The notes below the pieces were generated by a model, which saw only the letters and a list, made by a program, of their open reading frames with translations, did no database searches and was not told the DNA's origin. A stretch of 64,000 nucleotides of DNA from Aldrovandia affinis (lineage: Eukaryota; Chordata; Actinopteri; Notacanthiformes; Halosauridae): assembly GCA_029706075.1 (NCBI GenBank), contig JAINUG010000033.1, positions 2,356,001-2,420,000 on the forward strand. Reading direction: 5' to 3'. Below, one piece after another: positions 46,816 to 58,344 of this stretch; within the stretch, counting starts at the first letter, position 1, and the number at the start of each line of letters is the position of its first letter. The translations under genes and the position numbers were made by a program.

Positions 46816-46817
46816 TG

Positions 46818-46819
<2 letters not shown>

Positions 46820-46857
<38 letters not shown>
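46820..46857. repeat. (AT)n microsatellite
   Basis: About 18 AT units at 46,821-46,856, followed by CACACACC. The Ile-Tyr runs of overlapping minus frames come from it. Confidence 0.96.
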
Positions 46858-46859
<2 letters not shown>

Positions 46860-46864
<5 letters not shown>

Positions 46865-48625
46865 CATGGCTTGTATAAATACTTGAATCTGATTGGTTGA
46901 CAGCCGTGCTTTACATTTGTTTATATACGGCAAAATGCCTCATCGCAATTCTAAATCACTACGCGTACACGTTCGTATTTCGAAACCTAATGTTAGTGTT
47001 ACTCCTATTTTCATAAACAGAACATAAACAAAGTTTTGCTCAGGAACAAAAAAGATCTCACCATGCAATAGCTATTTTACGTTTATTTGAATTTATTCTG
47101 GGGTTTTGTAAGCAGACATTTGGTTTGATACTGACTTGTAGCCGGAACCATTCATAGTCAGTAGGCAACTAGTGAACAACTATCAGCCACTGTCTGCAAC
47201 AGCTGTCGGCACGCCAGCCTTTAGCAAATCAGCACGATACACGGTCTACTAGTGGCAGGACTATTCACCAACTATTGTGCCTTCTCTTAACAGCTGATTC
47301 TCTGTAAATTGCCTAGCATCGACTATACACTAGCATCCTGTTTTAATGCCGATTTGAAAAAATGCTGGCTGATCGACATCTGTGCTAGCTGGATTTTAAA
47401 ACAGACATTTTATTGCTGTCCTTGCTAGCTAGTGTTAGCTAACGTTACATTGTATTAAAGATTGTGATGCAAATGAGTCAAATACTTTGGGCAACTGGCC
47501 CCTTCTTATAATCACTTCATGCTTCATACAGACAAGATACAATCAGCTGCATCCCCATCATAAGCAACAGCAGAGATGCATACTATCTTGTCTGTCGGAA
47601 CAGGAGCATGGCATAACATTAGCTTACACTGTGGGAGATTTCCCTGACACAGTCAAAAAACTGCTTTTGCAGATAGCAAACCAGTACTTGTTGCTGTAGC
47701 TCTCCAACAACGGACAACCTGCAAGGAATTGTATAGCTAGCTTGCTAGCTTCCTATGTCTATTCCCAATGTCTTTGGGACATGGCTAATCCCAATATCTT
47801 TTGAGATCTAAACACAAAGTAGTCAACACTAGGTAGGATTCAAGGGTTAGTGGCAACTAGCTGGAACTTGTGGTGAATGTGTGCATTGTCATTTTAATTT
47901 TGTACTTCATTAAACGTGTTAAAATTATATTTGATTTAAAATTATGTATTATTTAAAGTATTTTGATAAGAGATATAAACCACTCCATCAGTAGGCGAGG
48001 GTGGGGGGGTCATTTCATTAGCCTTCTGGGATGCGATACCAGATGCTACTCAACAGAGCAGAAAAGATGAGAAACCAGCCCTCCTGCCTAACAGAGGTGG
48101 CCCAGACTACTCTGTGTGACACCAGAGCTGACTAACACACAGTTCCTGTTCACACAGAGCCAATATTTGATTTGATTAGTCAGATGGATATGGGGTCCCA
48201 GCACTGATAGTGGAGTTGTTGTTCTGGGGTTCTTCTCTTCTCTAATCTCTGCATCTCTTCATATATTTCTGATCAGAACAGATTCACAGGCCCTGGGCAA
48301 AGTCAGTCCACACCCTTGTGATGAGACTGTGATGAGACTGTCTAGTGGGCTGGCACTCGCCTTTGAAGGCAGAAATTCACTCCAACACTTGAGAAAGAAG
48401 ATTAAGACCCTCAGGTCAAGACATTGGTTTGAGTGGAAAAACTAAACCAGCGGGCATTTGCCAGAGAGAAGCCCCGTGGAGATGGACCAGAGAACCTCAG
48501 CATCAGTGCACAGCCAAAGGACGCCACGCCCCCGGACGTCCTACGTCGGACAAAGAGCGACACTCCATCAGCGGACTGACTGACTGAGCATAACAGCCTC
48601 ACATCATCCAAGACTCTGCTTTGGG
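46860..48625. other. Single-copy or old-repeat DNA, no gene seen
   Basis: 46,860-47,480 has the look of a DNA-transposon-derived repeat (TTGAATCTGATTGGTTGACA; GTTAGCTAACGTTACATTG near the other side) but no matching ends were found. The remainder is unremarkable. Confidence 0.35.
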
Positions 48626-48628
48626 TAT

Positions 48629-48629
<1 letters not shown>

Positions 48630-48682
<53 letters not shown>
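48630..48682. repeat. (GA)n microsatellite
   Basis: About 26 GA units, then GAAAGAAAGG. Can form H-DNA-like structures in principle. Source of the Ser-Leu runs in the minus frame over it. Confidence 0.97.
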
Positions 48683-48687
<5 letters not shown>

Positions 48688-49045
48688 AAGGAGGAGGGGG
48701 TGAGGTTGAATAATTGTGAATAATTTTAGGGTGTACCCCCTGGCAGGGCGTACGGAGTGAGCAGGTTTCCGGCACGCCAGAAATACAATGGAATCAGTCA
48801 CAGCGCGCATGTGTGCATGAAATCCTGAACTCACAAGGCTTGCAACCTGACTGGAGAAGTGGGGGAGGGGGGGGAAGAGGAAAAAAAGATGAGTTGCCAT
48901 CTTCCAGGGCAGAGAGGGACACATTGCAGGGGAGCGGGAAATGCGCTGTTGAGTGGATCTGCCTTTTTTCTTCTTTTTTTTTTTACAGTGCAGCTCTGAC
49001 TGTGGCAAAGTGTCCCGCTGTCTGCTTTTTTATTTTTCCTTTTTC
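48683..49045. other. Spacer leading to a CpG-dense block
   Basis: G-run at 48,861-48,874; T-run at 48,974-48,984. No gene recognised. CpG density begins to rise near the end. Confidence 0.4.
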
Positions 49046-49049
49046 AGCC

Positions 49050-49830
49050 CACCGCCACACGTCAGGTATCCGCACACTGAGAATATATCAGAGAGCCAGC
49101 TTGATCACAGGCACGCCCCTGCGAGTCCTCGGTGCACCCCTCCGCTGGCTTGAAGGAGAGCATTAGCATTCCTCTTCACTTTCAAAGTCAGACGCTGCCT
49201 TGTGCGCCTACGGAGCTCGAGAAATGGATCGCGCCGTTACCGTCGGTTAATGACACAGCATCCCGACTCTTCCCAACCAAGGAAACGAAACGCGCATCCC
49301 AGTGCACCTCTAACACATGACGTCAAGTGTGCGTCTGATCCTGATCGGATAAGTCAGCGTGTCTCTTAGGGATACAGTGTCAGTGTGCATGCTTCTGTAG
49401 ATCACCCCATTCTCATTTCCTTTCTATATTTCAAGAGATTTCTCTTTGCCCCCGAGTTTGCCTGCAGCTTAGCAGTGTCCTCTGTCAGGATACGAGCATG
49501 AAATCCCGTTCCCCTTTCTTTCTCCACGTTTAGCTCTCCTCTCCTCCGCGTACCGCGCGGACTGTCCCTTCTCATGTCCCTCCGTCAGGAGCGTATCCGG
49601 CTGCATCTCTGTCTCCAACACTGACAGGCGCCGCGTCTGAGACGGCTCGCGAATGAGGAGCTGTCAGTCTCACACCGGGGCAGCGGGGTGACGGGCCGTG
49701 AGCCGCCGCACTGATGGGGCCAAGCAACCACGCGTGATATCAACCACCAAGGCCCCAGAGAGGGGAGCACAAAACAGCAGAACGGCGCCTCGCAGTGCGG
49801 GCTAGCGATAACACGGAGTGACATTATAAC
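49050..49830. promoter_or_regulatory. CpG-dense block, candidate promoter or CpG island
   Basis: CpG is rare in most of the window but dense here: I count about 20 CpG in 49,546-49,710, including TACCGCGCGG and GGCGCCGCG. A full CRE palindrome lies within it. No TATA box or transcript start is evident, and neighbouring frames show no gene, so direction and target are unknown. It could be the promoter of a gene on either side, an orphan island, or a GC-rich repeat. Confidence 0.5.
49318..49325 (+). promoter_or_regulatory. CRE palindrome TGACGTCA
   Basis: Perfect cAMP-response element, consensus site for CREB/ATF dimers, within the CpG-dense block. An eight-base match occurs by chance about once per 65 kb, so the location, not the match, gives it weight. 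Confidence 0.45.
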
Positions 49831-49954
49831 AACGTTGGGGAGGGGGGAGACTCTCCCCCTGTACTTTTCCACTTAAACACATGGAAATGAGGTGCTTCCC
49901 ATCATTAAGTGCTTTAAGTGACTGCTGGGAGTTGGAGACTCATAGAAAACGCTG

Positions 49955-50400
49955 GCAAATTTGAGAGCAGCAGGAGAAAGTATACTTAGTGCTGCTAGAT
50001 GCTGCAAATGCACTCTGATTACCCATAACACAATTCTAAAACGCTGTAATTCATCCAAAGGGTAGTTTTCCCAGACGCCCTCCCATAAGAGCTCAGCCTC
50101 ACCTCTCCCTTTCCCACTCCCCTCCATACACTCTCACAGCAGCAAATTTGAGAGCTGGAGGAGAAGCTATACTTATCACTAAATGTGGTAAATGTGCTTT
50201 GATTACCCCATAGCGTATTGTAAGCTGCCGTTATTCATGTAAACCGCAGTTTTGCCCGACTCTCTCATGCAGTTCCCAAACCGGACCTCCATCATGCCCA
50301 CACCCCTATGGTGCTCAAATCAGTGGCAGGTTCGAGAGTAGGAGGAGAAAGCAACCTTATCACCATGGTGCCACTGTTTTTCACTCATTCAGACGGGTTC
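49955..50400 (+). repeat. Diverged tandem repeat, period about 184-187 bp
   Basis: Units start with GCAAATTTGAGAGC-like sequence at 49,955, 50,142 and (GCAGGTTCGAGAG) 50,326, giving periods of 187 and 184. Shared later blocks include GGAGAA, TGATTACCC, and CCC.ACGCCCTCCCATAAGAGCTC-like sequence. A further diverged piece lies at 50,878-50,970. Units differ by many substitutions, so the array is old. Confidence 0.75.
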
Positions 50401-50966
50401 CAATGAGTGAAGCGAGGACGCTCCTGATGGAAACAGGCAGAACCGTCTTGTGTTTCATACAGCGACAAAAGTAGCACTCGCACGAGGCCCAAAGATGAAC
50501 AAATGCACAAAATTCAAGACAGAATCTTCAAAAAGCAATCTATTTATTTATTTATAAATGTGTTCCTGATGTGCAATATCGCCCCCAAATAAAATGATAA
50601 CTTTAGCTGTCAACTCAATAGCAAACTAGTTCTGTCATATAACTCGCACATCTACTGCACAACTGCACCTAGAAGCCAGCAATAATATTAGGTTACACAC
50701 ACAAGTCAATGCTCATTATTGTACTAAATGGTGCAAACAACCGTGTTCACAATCTGCTCCTAGCAGGACTCACAACTGCACTGCATGTGAACTTTACCGT
50801 AGCACAGACAGGGGGACCTCACAACCATATATAGGTGCTCTGTGAACGAGACCTAAAAACACACGTAATATGCATTTTACCCATGATGCCATTCTAAACC
50901 ACCCTCACTCAATCCAATGGCAATACTCTCAGATGCCCTCACATAACTTTTCAGCTTCACCTTGGC
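50401..50966. other. Spacer
   Basis: Nothing recognised except the last part (from 50,878), which resembles the second half of the preceding tandem unit. Confidence 0.4.
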
Positions 50967-51067
50967 CGTCTCCCATCTCTCATCACCTTTCCGATCCTTC
51001 ACCCCCGGCCCACCCCCGTCTCCCATCTCTCATCACCTTTCCGATCCTTCACCCCCCGGCCCACCCC
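50967..51067 (+). repeat. Two-copy 50-bp tandem duplication
   Basis: CGTCTCCCATCTCTCATCAC opens both units at 50,967 and 51,017; the units are near-identical, differing in the length of a C-run. A recent duplication by slippage. Not a CRISPR array. Confidence 0.95.
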
Positions 51068-51435
51068 CCATCCCAGCAGCATGTGGTCACTGACAAAGGC
51101 CACAGACGTGCCCGAGAGGAAGGTCAGTGGCCTCACACAATACATCTCCAGCAGCACCAGTTACCTGGGCAGAGGGAGAGAAGCAGGGCCCATCTCTTCA
51201 TAATCCTGGGAGGGAGAACACCCCTCTCATCCCTCAGCCTGGCCACCAGGGCGCAGGTCTGCTCCATTCACTCATCACAATGTCATTAGCATCAGGGGAG
51301 GAGACGCACCCACATTCACTTATGTGAATTAATGGCAATCTGTAGTTCACTGCGTTTGGTCTGGGTCAGAAGAACAGAGCCCATAAAAGTAAAAAAAACA
51401 CATGAACATTAGTAATGGAAATGCACGGGGCTGTG
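51068..51435. other. Spacer
   Basis: No gene seen. Confidence 0.4.
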
Positions 51436-51437
51436 CG

Positions 51438-51619
51438 AACACATGCACGCACACATATATATACCCAGTCACGCACATGCACACACACATATATATATGC
51501 ACACACACACGCACACGCACACACATATATACAGTGCATGCACAAACACACTCATAGGCACACAACACACATACACACATACATATATTCACTCACATGG
51601 AGAAACACACACACACACA
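51438..51619. repeat. Compound CA/TA microsatellite cluster
   Basis: ACACAC and ATATAT runs interleaved with GCACGC; the longest CA runs are around 51,500 and 51,606. Explains the His/Thr and Cys/Val frames on either strand. Confidence 0.96.
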
Positions 51620-53565
51620 ACTATTAGATGGTTTATTTATTCCCCACATTTTAAAGAACACCTTTGAGCCCAGGGCGGGTACCCGACCTGCTCCCCTCCT
51701 GGGCGACCTCACATACAGCCAGGGATCTGACTGTCAATCAATCACTGTCCGGTAGATCCCACACAATGAGCAGAGTGTAGAGCAGCCAGTCAGAAAGCAC
51801 CATCAGGTCAGGGGAACAGGGGTACTGCAAACAGTCACCTCTATTTGCCCTTCATCTCCTATAGCCTAAAAGTACATATTAGTTTTTCATGAGTTTGCCT
51901 GGCTAAAAGTGCTTTGGTGTCTCAGCACCCCAACCCCCCCGTCCCGCATCCCCGTCCCACTCCCCTCCCCCCATCAGGAAGTGCTCACTCAAGTCGGCGG
52001 GGGGGGCATGGGGATGTGAAGGAGCAACAATCGTGAAAATCGTAAAGATCTAGGGCACGCCTCAGTAACATCACTTTGTGCCATCACCCCAAGGGTATGG
52101 CTATTGTTACCGGACTGATTTGCTGTTTCCTGTGGAGAAAGCAGCTGCAGCTGTTCTAGTGCTCACATTATTTATTATTTAATTCCTGCACCATTTGTGG
52201 CACTTAGTTGCATCAGATGTAGGGTCTCTTCACCCCCCTCCCTATGGTATATATCGTTTTTAACTGACTTCAATGAAGATTACAGTTGATACCCAGTTAA
52301 TGTGAATTGCACTGGTCATCGGCATCTGGCAACTTACCGTATGTTTGTGCTGCATGCCACGATCTACCAAAAGAGAAAATGGGTTTTCTCTGTGGCTAGC
52401 TAACATCTGCTTTCTAACCCCAGCTCAATAGATTAGCTTTAATAATTCCATATTTAACATCTTTCATATATGATTTTGTGAACAAATAGCCCATTCCCAA
52501 TGTATTACCTTTATTAACTGCCTGTGTTATTGTACATTTGAGGGTCAACACATTATACCAATTTTATTTCTCTCTCCTTTAACACAGAGTTGTGGAGAAG
52601 CACTTGAAGGGGGGACCAGTCAAGCATCCACCCAAATAGGGGCAGTTGAGGGCACTACAACCTTCCTCTCCATGCTAAAATGTGCACTTAAGGTGTTGGG
52701 GCAACATGCAATATCAAGGGAGCGGATGCTGGGGGTGGGGGGGGCTGTCTGCTAGGATGAGTCAGAAAAGTGATGAAAAACTGAGAAAAATAGTCAGGAG
52801 TGAAAGAGGAGGAGAAGTTGGGGGAGTTTCATACACAGCCCAAGAGTGTGCCAGCTCTGCTGCTACATGTCAGCTCTGAAGACAGCAGAGATCCATAAAA
52901 AAGTGCCTCACTTTTCCTGTCTGCTGCGTCTTCAGGATGATGTAGCCAAAGAACTGCAGCCTTTTAATGGGAAAGGTTTCTGACTTCATAATAACCTCAC
53001 TGTGCCTTAAATAACATAAGAAATGGCGGGTTTAGAAAAGGTCATAGGAGAATATAAAGTAAAAGCATAAACAAGAGGATTAATGGATTTAAACGCTACA
53101 GGCAACAGAAGATGGGATGCCAAACTGGAGGAGAGGGAAGATTCAATCAAAATGCAAAGTGTTAAAGTCCTTAAATAGCCACAACTAATTTTTAATGGCT
53201 GTGTTAACTTTTTTGTCAACCTTAAAACCTTTAAAAGGCATATTGGGGTGACCGTGTGAGAAAATAAGAAACCCAAGGGAAGTCTTTGGATGGACATCTA
53301 CTAAGCATTATCATAAATCAGCTTTATGAGGGTCATTGCTTTGGAGGTCCAACTAAACACCATCCCTGGGGCCAGGTTTGTAAATCGTTGCAAAACTGGT
53401 AACCCCCTCCACCCCGTGCAAGTGAAACGGTTCAGGAAGTCATCTTCAGTTCCTTTTTTGCGGTGAAGAGCCCCGGGTTTCGTTTAAGGTCTGATAAAAA
53501 TCTATCATTGCTTTATAATTCCAAAGGACTTCACTATTCACTTCACTGATCATGTCAGGGCCATA
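51620..53565. other. Single-copy-looking DNA, no gene seen
   Basis: Contains C/G-run stretches at 51,930-51,980 and a G-rich stretch at 52,000-52,010. Frame 53,007-53,297 has no domain. Confidence 0.45.
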
Positions 53566-53569
53566 AAAA

Positions 53570-53770
53570 TAATATTTATTATTAATTTGCTGAGCAGACT
53601 CCCTTATCTAGGTCACCTTTCATTGCTCACATTTTAAATATTATCCGTTCATACAGCTGGATACTTTATAGAAGCAATTCAGGTTAAGGGCAGCAGTAAC
53701 CCTTTACAACAGCAGTAACCCTTCCTTGATTCAAACATTATTTCTGGTTCCCTAACCATTACGCCTTATT
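53570..53770 (-). mobile_element. V-SINE-type tRNA-derived SINE, near full body
   Basis: On the minus strand from 53,764: GGCGTAATGGTTAGGGAACC (A box), then a degraded B box TTTGAATC, TTAACCTGAATTGCTTCTAT, ATCCAGCTGTATGAACGGAT, and GATAAGGGAGTCTGCTCAGC at the tail. The order head, body, tail matches a widespread fish tRNA-SINE of V-SINE type. A TTACTGCTGTTG-like block is duplicated (53,691-53,721). Confidence 0.75.
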
Positions 53771-53774
53771 GAAG

Positions 53775-54545
53775 AAAAAAAAGCAGATATTTAATATAGA
53801 TTATTTTGCAATTTTCAGCCATATTTGTTAGGGATCACTCTGATCTATAGAGAACATCATTAGTATTCCTGGTAGGGTGATGGAGATGGCACAAACTAGT
53901 GAAATATTTAATACAAATGTGTTTTGGCCTCATACTTGAGGGGAATAAAAAAACAAAACATAATTTCTAATCACAATTCATCCCCACTTCCACAAAACAG
54001 TCTTGCCAACTGCTGAAAGTTCCCGATAATTGCAAAGAAAAGTGGCATCTGAAAGTTCAGGCTGTACTTCCCCCCAGCCATTCATCAATTAAGCCAGGGC
54101 TGGGCATCAGACTCCCTGTAAGCACAAAGGACATGCTGCAGCAGCCAGAGAATTTGCTCCCCAGTACATTCACCCCGCCCTTCTAATTCCCCTCTCTTTC
54201 AACCTGGGAAACAGCAGCCATTGCTTATTTATCCAATAAGTTACTGCCATCACTTCCATTTCAAACCAACGGAACTGTGAAATAATTATGTAGGAGAGGT
54301 GCTAATTGAAAATGCAATGTTAGTGTAGACTGTAAGGCTAGCTGTTTGTTTGGCTGTGAAGCCAGGCTTTTCAATCTGTGTTTGACATAAAGAATGGCTC
54401 AACTGTTATTTATATAACATTTGAGCATGCACCATCTGTTGCAGTCATGGAAAATGGGCCTGCCATCTTTGTTAGCTCATTATTATATATTTTCATGCTG
54501 TTCCATTGACCAGAGAAGAGTTGTTTTACATTCTAATTAACCAAA
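53775..54545. other. Single-copy-looking DNA
   Basis: No gene or repeat recognised. Confidence 0.45.
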
Positions 54546-54549
54546 ATGG

Positions 54550-54622
54550 TCTCTCTCTCTCTCACTCACTCTCTTTCTCTCTCTCTCTCACTCTCCCTCT
54601 CCTCTTTCCTTCTCTCTCCCTC
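54550..54622. repeat. (TC)n-rich microsatellite
   Basis: TC units interrupted by CACTCAC and CCTC. Ser-Leu runs in the overlapping frame come from it. Confidence 0.95.
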
Positions 54623-54624
54623 CT

Positions 54625-56480
54625 TTGTATGCCTGCCACACTCACATGTTGAAAATCTGTTCAAGATTTGGTATTATAACCTACAACAGGTCCCACTGCG
54701 TAGCTTAACAGGGCATAAACTGTGCACTATGTACAATTATTGTACTATTTGTAATTGCTATTTGTAAAATATGTCATTACTTTTCCAGAGGACAGGATGG
54801 AAAAAAGCTCTACAGAACATTCATGCTTCCTTTGGTGTTCTAAGGTCTGCATTTGAACCCAGGTGCACATGTTAGCCCTGCTGAGAGGGACAGGACTCCA
54901 CAGGAAGTGGGTGGTGGGGGGGGCACAGCAGGGACAGTTTGCCCCTGATATGGAAAAGATGTGAAGCCAGGGGAACAGGAGAGTACGGGAGCGCAGATGG
55001 AGGCGCATAAATGAAAGATCTGATGTGGGGAAGTGATGCCGTGTCACAGTGTCAGAGTTGACCCTTGACAAGAGAGAGGTGGGTGCTGCAGTGTCTGGGA
55101 CATCACTCCGTTTCCCCCATGCCATGGGACAGGCCATGCGCATGAATGAACATGGTTCAGTAAGTACTGGTGCAGGGTGAGGGAAGCTGGCTTTGATCAG
55201 GGAATTGGCTTCAAGTGGGACAGAGACAGTAAAGCCTCTTCACCTGTCTGGTTTTTATTTTGATAACCCATCCATCCATGTGAAAATGTGCATTCCACCA
55301 CCTCATCCGCATTTAAATGTGTTTCAAATCAGGCCCTTGTTTCTCAATAATGATGGAACAACCTTTAAGAGAGATCTTACGATGCATCGTTGCAAAGTGC
55401 AAACTTTCCCAAAACACCACGTAGGTGTACACCACCGAGTGCAATGTTAGTTAGGAGGGTTTCAGGAAACACCATACGAGGGTTCTTACCATGATCTTAG
55501 TGCTAAGAGGGCTTTCTGAAACGGGGCCCAGGTTTTCTACATTCAAATATGTTTATCCATCAGCTCATCTACATTTCAATGTGTTTCACCATCAGGTTGC
55601 CGCTGGCCTTCTTAACTTTCATCTTCAGGAGGACCACTGCCTGGCAGCCAAGTGACTACCAGCGCCCATCTTCCCTCTGACATCCCTGAGGACTTGAATC
55701 ATGCCTACAGATCCCATGAGGCAGGCCGACACCTCCCAGGAAGAACATCACACTCAGAGTCATAGTCACACATGAGCTTCCAGCTGTCCACCCATTTCCA
55801 TTTCAAAGCTTCATCTCAATCTCTCGCTATTATAAAGCTTTGCACGATCCCAGAATAGGAACGGAGCGGGCTTCCTGTGCCCTGAATGAATACTGTCTGC
55901 CTTTGTGAAAATTGCTTGGTAACAGAAGGTCCGCCTCCCACAGGGATGTCCTGGAAGGCTCAGGCCTTGCATAACAAAAATTATTTTATGACACCATCAT
56001 TTTTGCCCAGATCACGTCACATCTGAAGACTCAAATCAAAGCTTTGAGTTATGATCATATTCTGCTTCTGATCAGTAACTTTCATTAAAAAAATGTTTTT
56101 TTTGTCAAACTCGGACACTCTGTGATTTAAGACTGGATCTGTGGTACCTCCGTCCAGTGCTCTTTAAATAAGCACATAGGAGACTGCCAAAGCAGATGGG
56201 ATTCGGGCTGTAGGACTTAACTTGAGCAATTACGCCAGCAATCACTCATCTCTGTGCATGCAGGCTGCTGTGTAATCTCCTCCTCTGACTTTGAAGTTTC
56301 TGATCAAACCTTCTTTTCTCCCAGGAGGGCCGACAGGGCTTTTTGGTTCATTATGTTATGCTAACTGATTAAACTTTCCCCTGGCTTCATTGTACAGTAC
56401 ATTTGCATGGTTTCTTTGACTGCCACTGTTTCTTCCTGAAAGAAACAGTGCTGTTTTGTGTGCGAGATGCCCATTAACAT
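54625..56480. other. Single-copy-looking DNA with a possible old repeat
   Basis: A block at about 55,440-55,530 (GGTTTCAGGAAAC ... GGGCTTTCTGAAACGGGGCC) hints at a MITE with inverted ends, not resolved. The 132-codon minus frame at 54,745-55,143 has no domain. Confidence 0.4.
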
Positions 56481-56484
56481 GACA

Positions 56485-56605
56485 TTATGTATTTGCTTAG
56501 CAGATGCCCTAGTGCAGGGACTTGCACAGCTTGCTTTTTAATATATTATCCATTTATACAGCTGGATATTTACTGAAGCAGTTCCGGTTAAGTACTCTAT
56601 TCAAC
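56485..56605 (-). mobile_element. V-SINE-type SINE fragment
   Basis: Plus strand TATTTGCTTAGCAGATGCCC, CCATTTATACAGCTGGATAT, then TTACTGAAGCAGTTCCGGTT. Reverse of the SINE body and tail. Confidence 0.7.
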
Positions 56606-56609
56606 CTCT

Positions 56610-58190
56610 GAGTTGTTCCTAAACTTCTCCATTTTAATTTCTCCACACAGACAAAAGAGGGGAGACCTGCACACATTCTCTTCAATATACCCCTTCTATG
56701 CCCTGAAGTCAAATTGCAACCAAAGTAACTGTCTCGGTGCAGAGAACAGAAGAGTCTGTAACGCAATACCAAGGCCAGATAATCCCCAGCTGTGTACTAA
56801 CATAAGCGAGGTTTCAGCAAAATAGGGTGCCGATAAAAGTAGGAGACCAGCTGCTCTCGCACTGATCCCCAGCTGGTCCTACACCCGTGTAGATGTTTGG
56901 GTTTCAGCCATGCAGGAAAAGCAGACGTTACCACAAAATCCCATCGGTTATACGCTGTAGCTAACTAATGGAGATGTTGACCATACCGCTACACTAAGCT
57001 ATGCTCTGATTCTGCCAATGTTCGTGATAAACATTAAATCCTGTAATAGTAAAAAAAATGGAAAAAATATATATTACAATTGCAAGTTTGTACCACGGCG
57101 TTAACATTATTGTGATGGGTAAGTCTTGCAAAAGTTGCTAATACATACTAGGTGTTGTATTCCTTTTTTCCAGTACTAGGGCACCTTCTCCCTTGAACAC
57201 AGGAAGAGATTATTTCAACCAGTCACAACATAATTGTCCTCTTCAAGCAGTGGTAGAGTAGTAGAGTGAGAAGCTTTAGACCATAATGCACTGCTTTTGC
57301 AGGTTGCAGTCAAGGTGCATATTAATTTGGCAAGCATACTACTACACTACAACTAACAACCTGACCGGTCTTTAGCTTCACAGCAATTGGGTCTCTGTGA
57401 CTTATTACACCATTACTGTGCATATTTACAGTCTGCATATTTACTATGATAAAAAGACAGTGGAGCACGAACTGCCGTCACAATGCTTCACTAGGTAAAG
57501 TTTCTAGTGAAGTGTTTTGCGGTGCGCTCACACACTTCACTCATTTCTTGCCAGAGGCTGCCTTGCGGCATTTCGGGGCTGTGCATGTCGTGAGTAAATA
57601 CTTGGGGAGTTCATGCACTGGTCACATGGGCTTGCTGGTGTCCTTCCTGGAAAACCATATGGATCAAGAGAGGTGCTCCCCCTTCAGTGAGGAATGCTGG
57701 CCACCACACCCCCCACACCACCAATCCCACAACCTCCTCCACCTCTGCCTTGACACAGGATTACTCTCTCCCTTTTTAACTTAAGTTTTCCTTTTCAACT
57801 CAATCCCTAGAACACCCTTGATTAAAAGCAAGATTTTCTTTCTTATTGCTGTCTCGCTTTTTTCCAGCTATTGATTTTTTGGGGGTAAGGTAATCCAGTG
57901 TTCAAAAAGAGGTATTCATTAGCTCAGCTGTGAAAAGAAGCGGTGGGGGTTCAGAATGCAGGTACTAATATAAGGACCACAAAGGTTACTTCATATGGGG
58001 AGTGAGAGAATCATGGCACACCGGACACAGGAAGCAAACGGACAGCAAACACCTGTCCATCCAGCAGCAATTGAGGGCAGAATTGTTTTCTCTCCCTGGC
58101 GGTACGAGGGTGTAGTAAGAGCTGTATATGGACATCCCCATCTGTTATTCTGAAATAAAGTACTTACAAGCCTTTCCTTTAAGGAACAGC
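56610..58190. other. Single-copy-looking DNA
   Basis: Frame 57,446-57,784 (112 codons) has no domain I recognise and no splice support. Confidence 0.45.
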
Positions 58191-58192
58191 AA

Positions 58193-58341
58193 GGGCCATA
58201 TGTACAAAGGTTGTAAGAGTAGGAGTGCTGATCTAGGATCAGTTTAGCCTTTTAGCTCATAATGGATATGGTTAGGATATGGACAGGGGAAACCTGATCC
58301 TAGATCAGCACTCCTACTCTTAGAATCTGTACATACAGCCC
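58193..58341. mobile_element. Palindromic MITE-like element, copy 2
   Basis: GGGCCATATGTACAAAGG opens and a reversed GGGGCTGTATGTACAGATTC closes. Arms include AGAGTAGGAGTGCTGATCTA and its complement, with AGGATCAG inside. Same family as 41,723-41,866. Confidence 0.85.
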
Positions 58342-58344
58342 CAA

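Noticed and set aside
46576..46862. Ile-Tyr-rich membrane-like frames
   Set aside because: Generated by the (AT)n microsatellite.
50967..51067. Possible CRISPR-like repeat-spacer pattern
   Set aside because: It is a two-copy head-to-tail 50-bp duplication without spacers, in vertebrate DNA.
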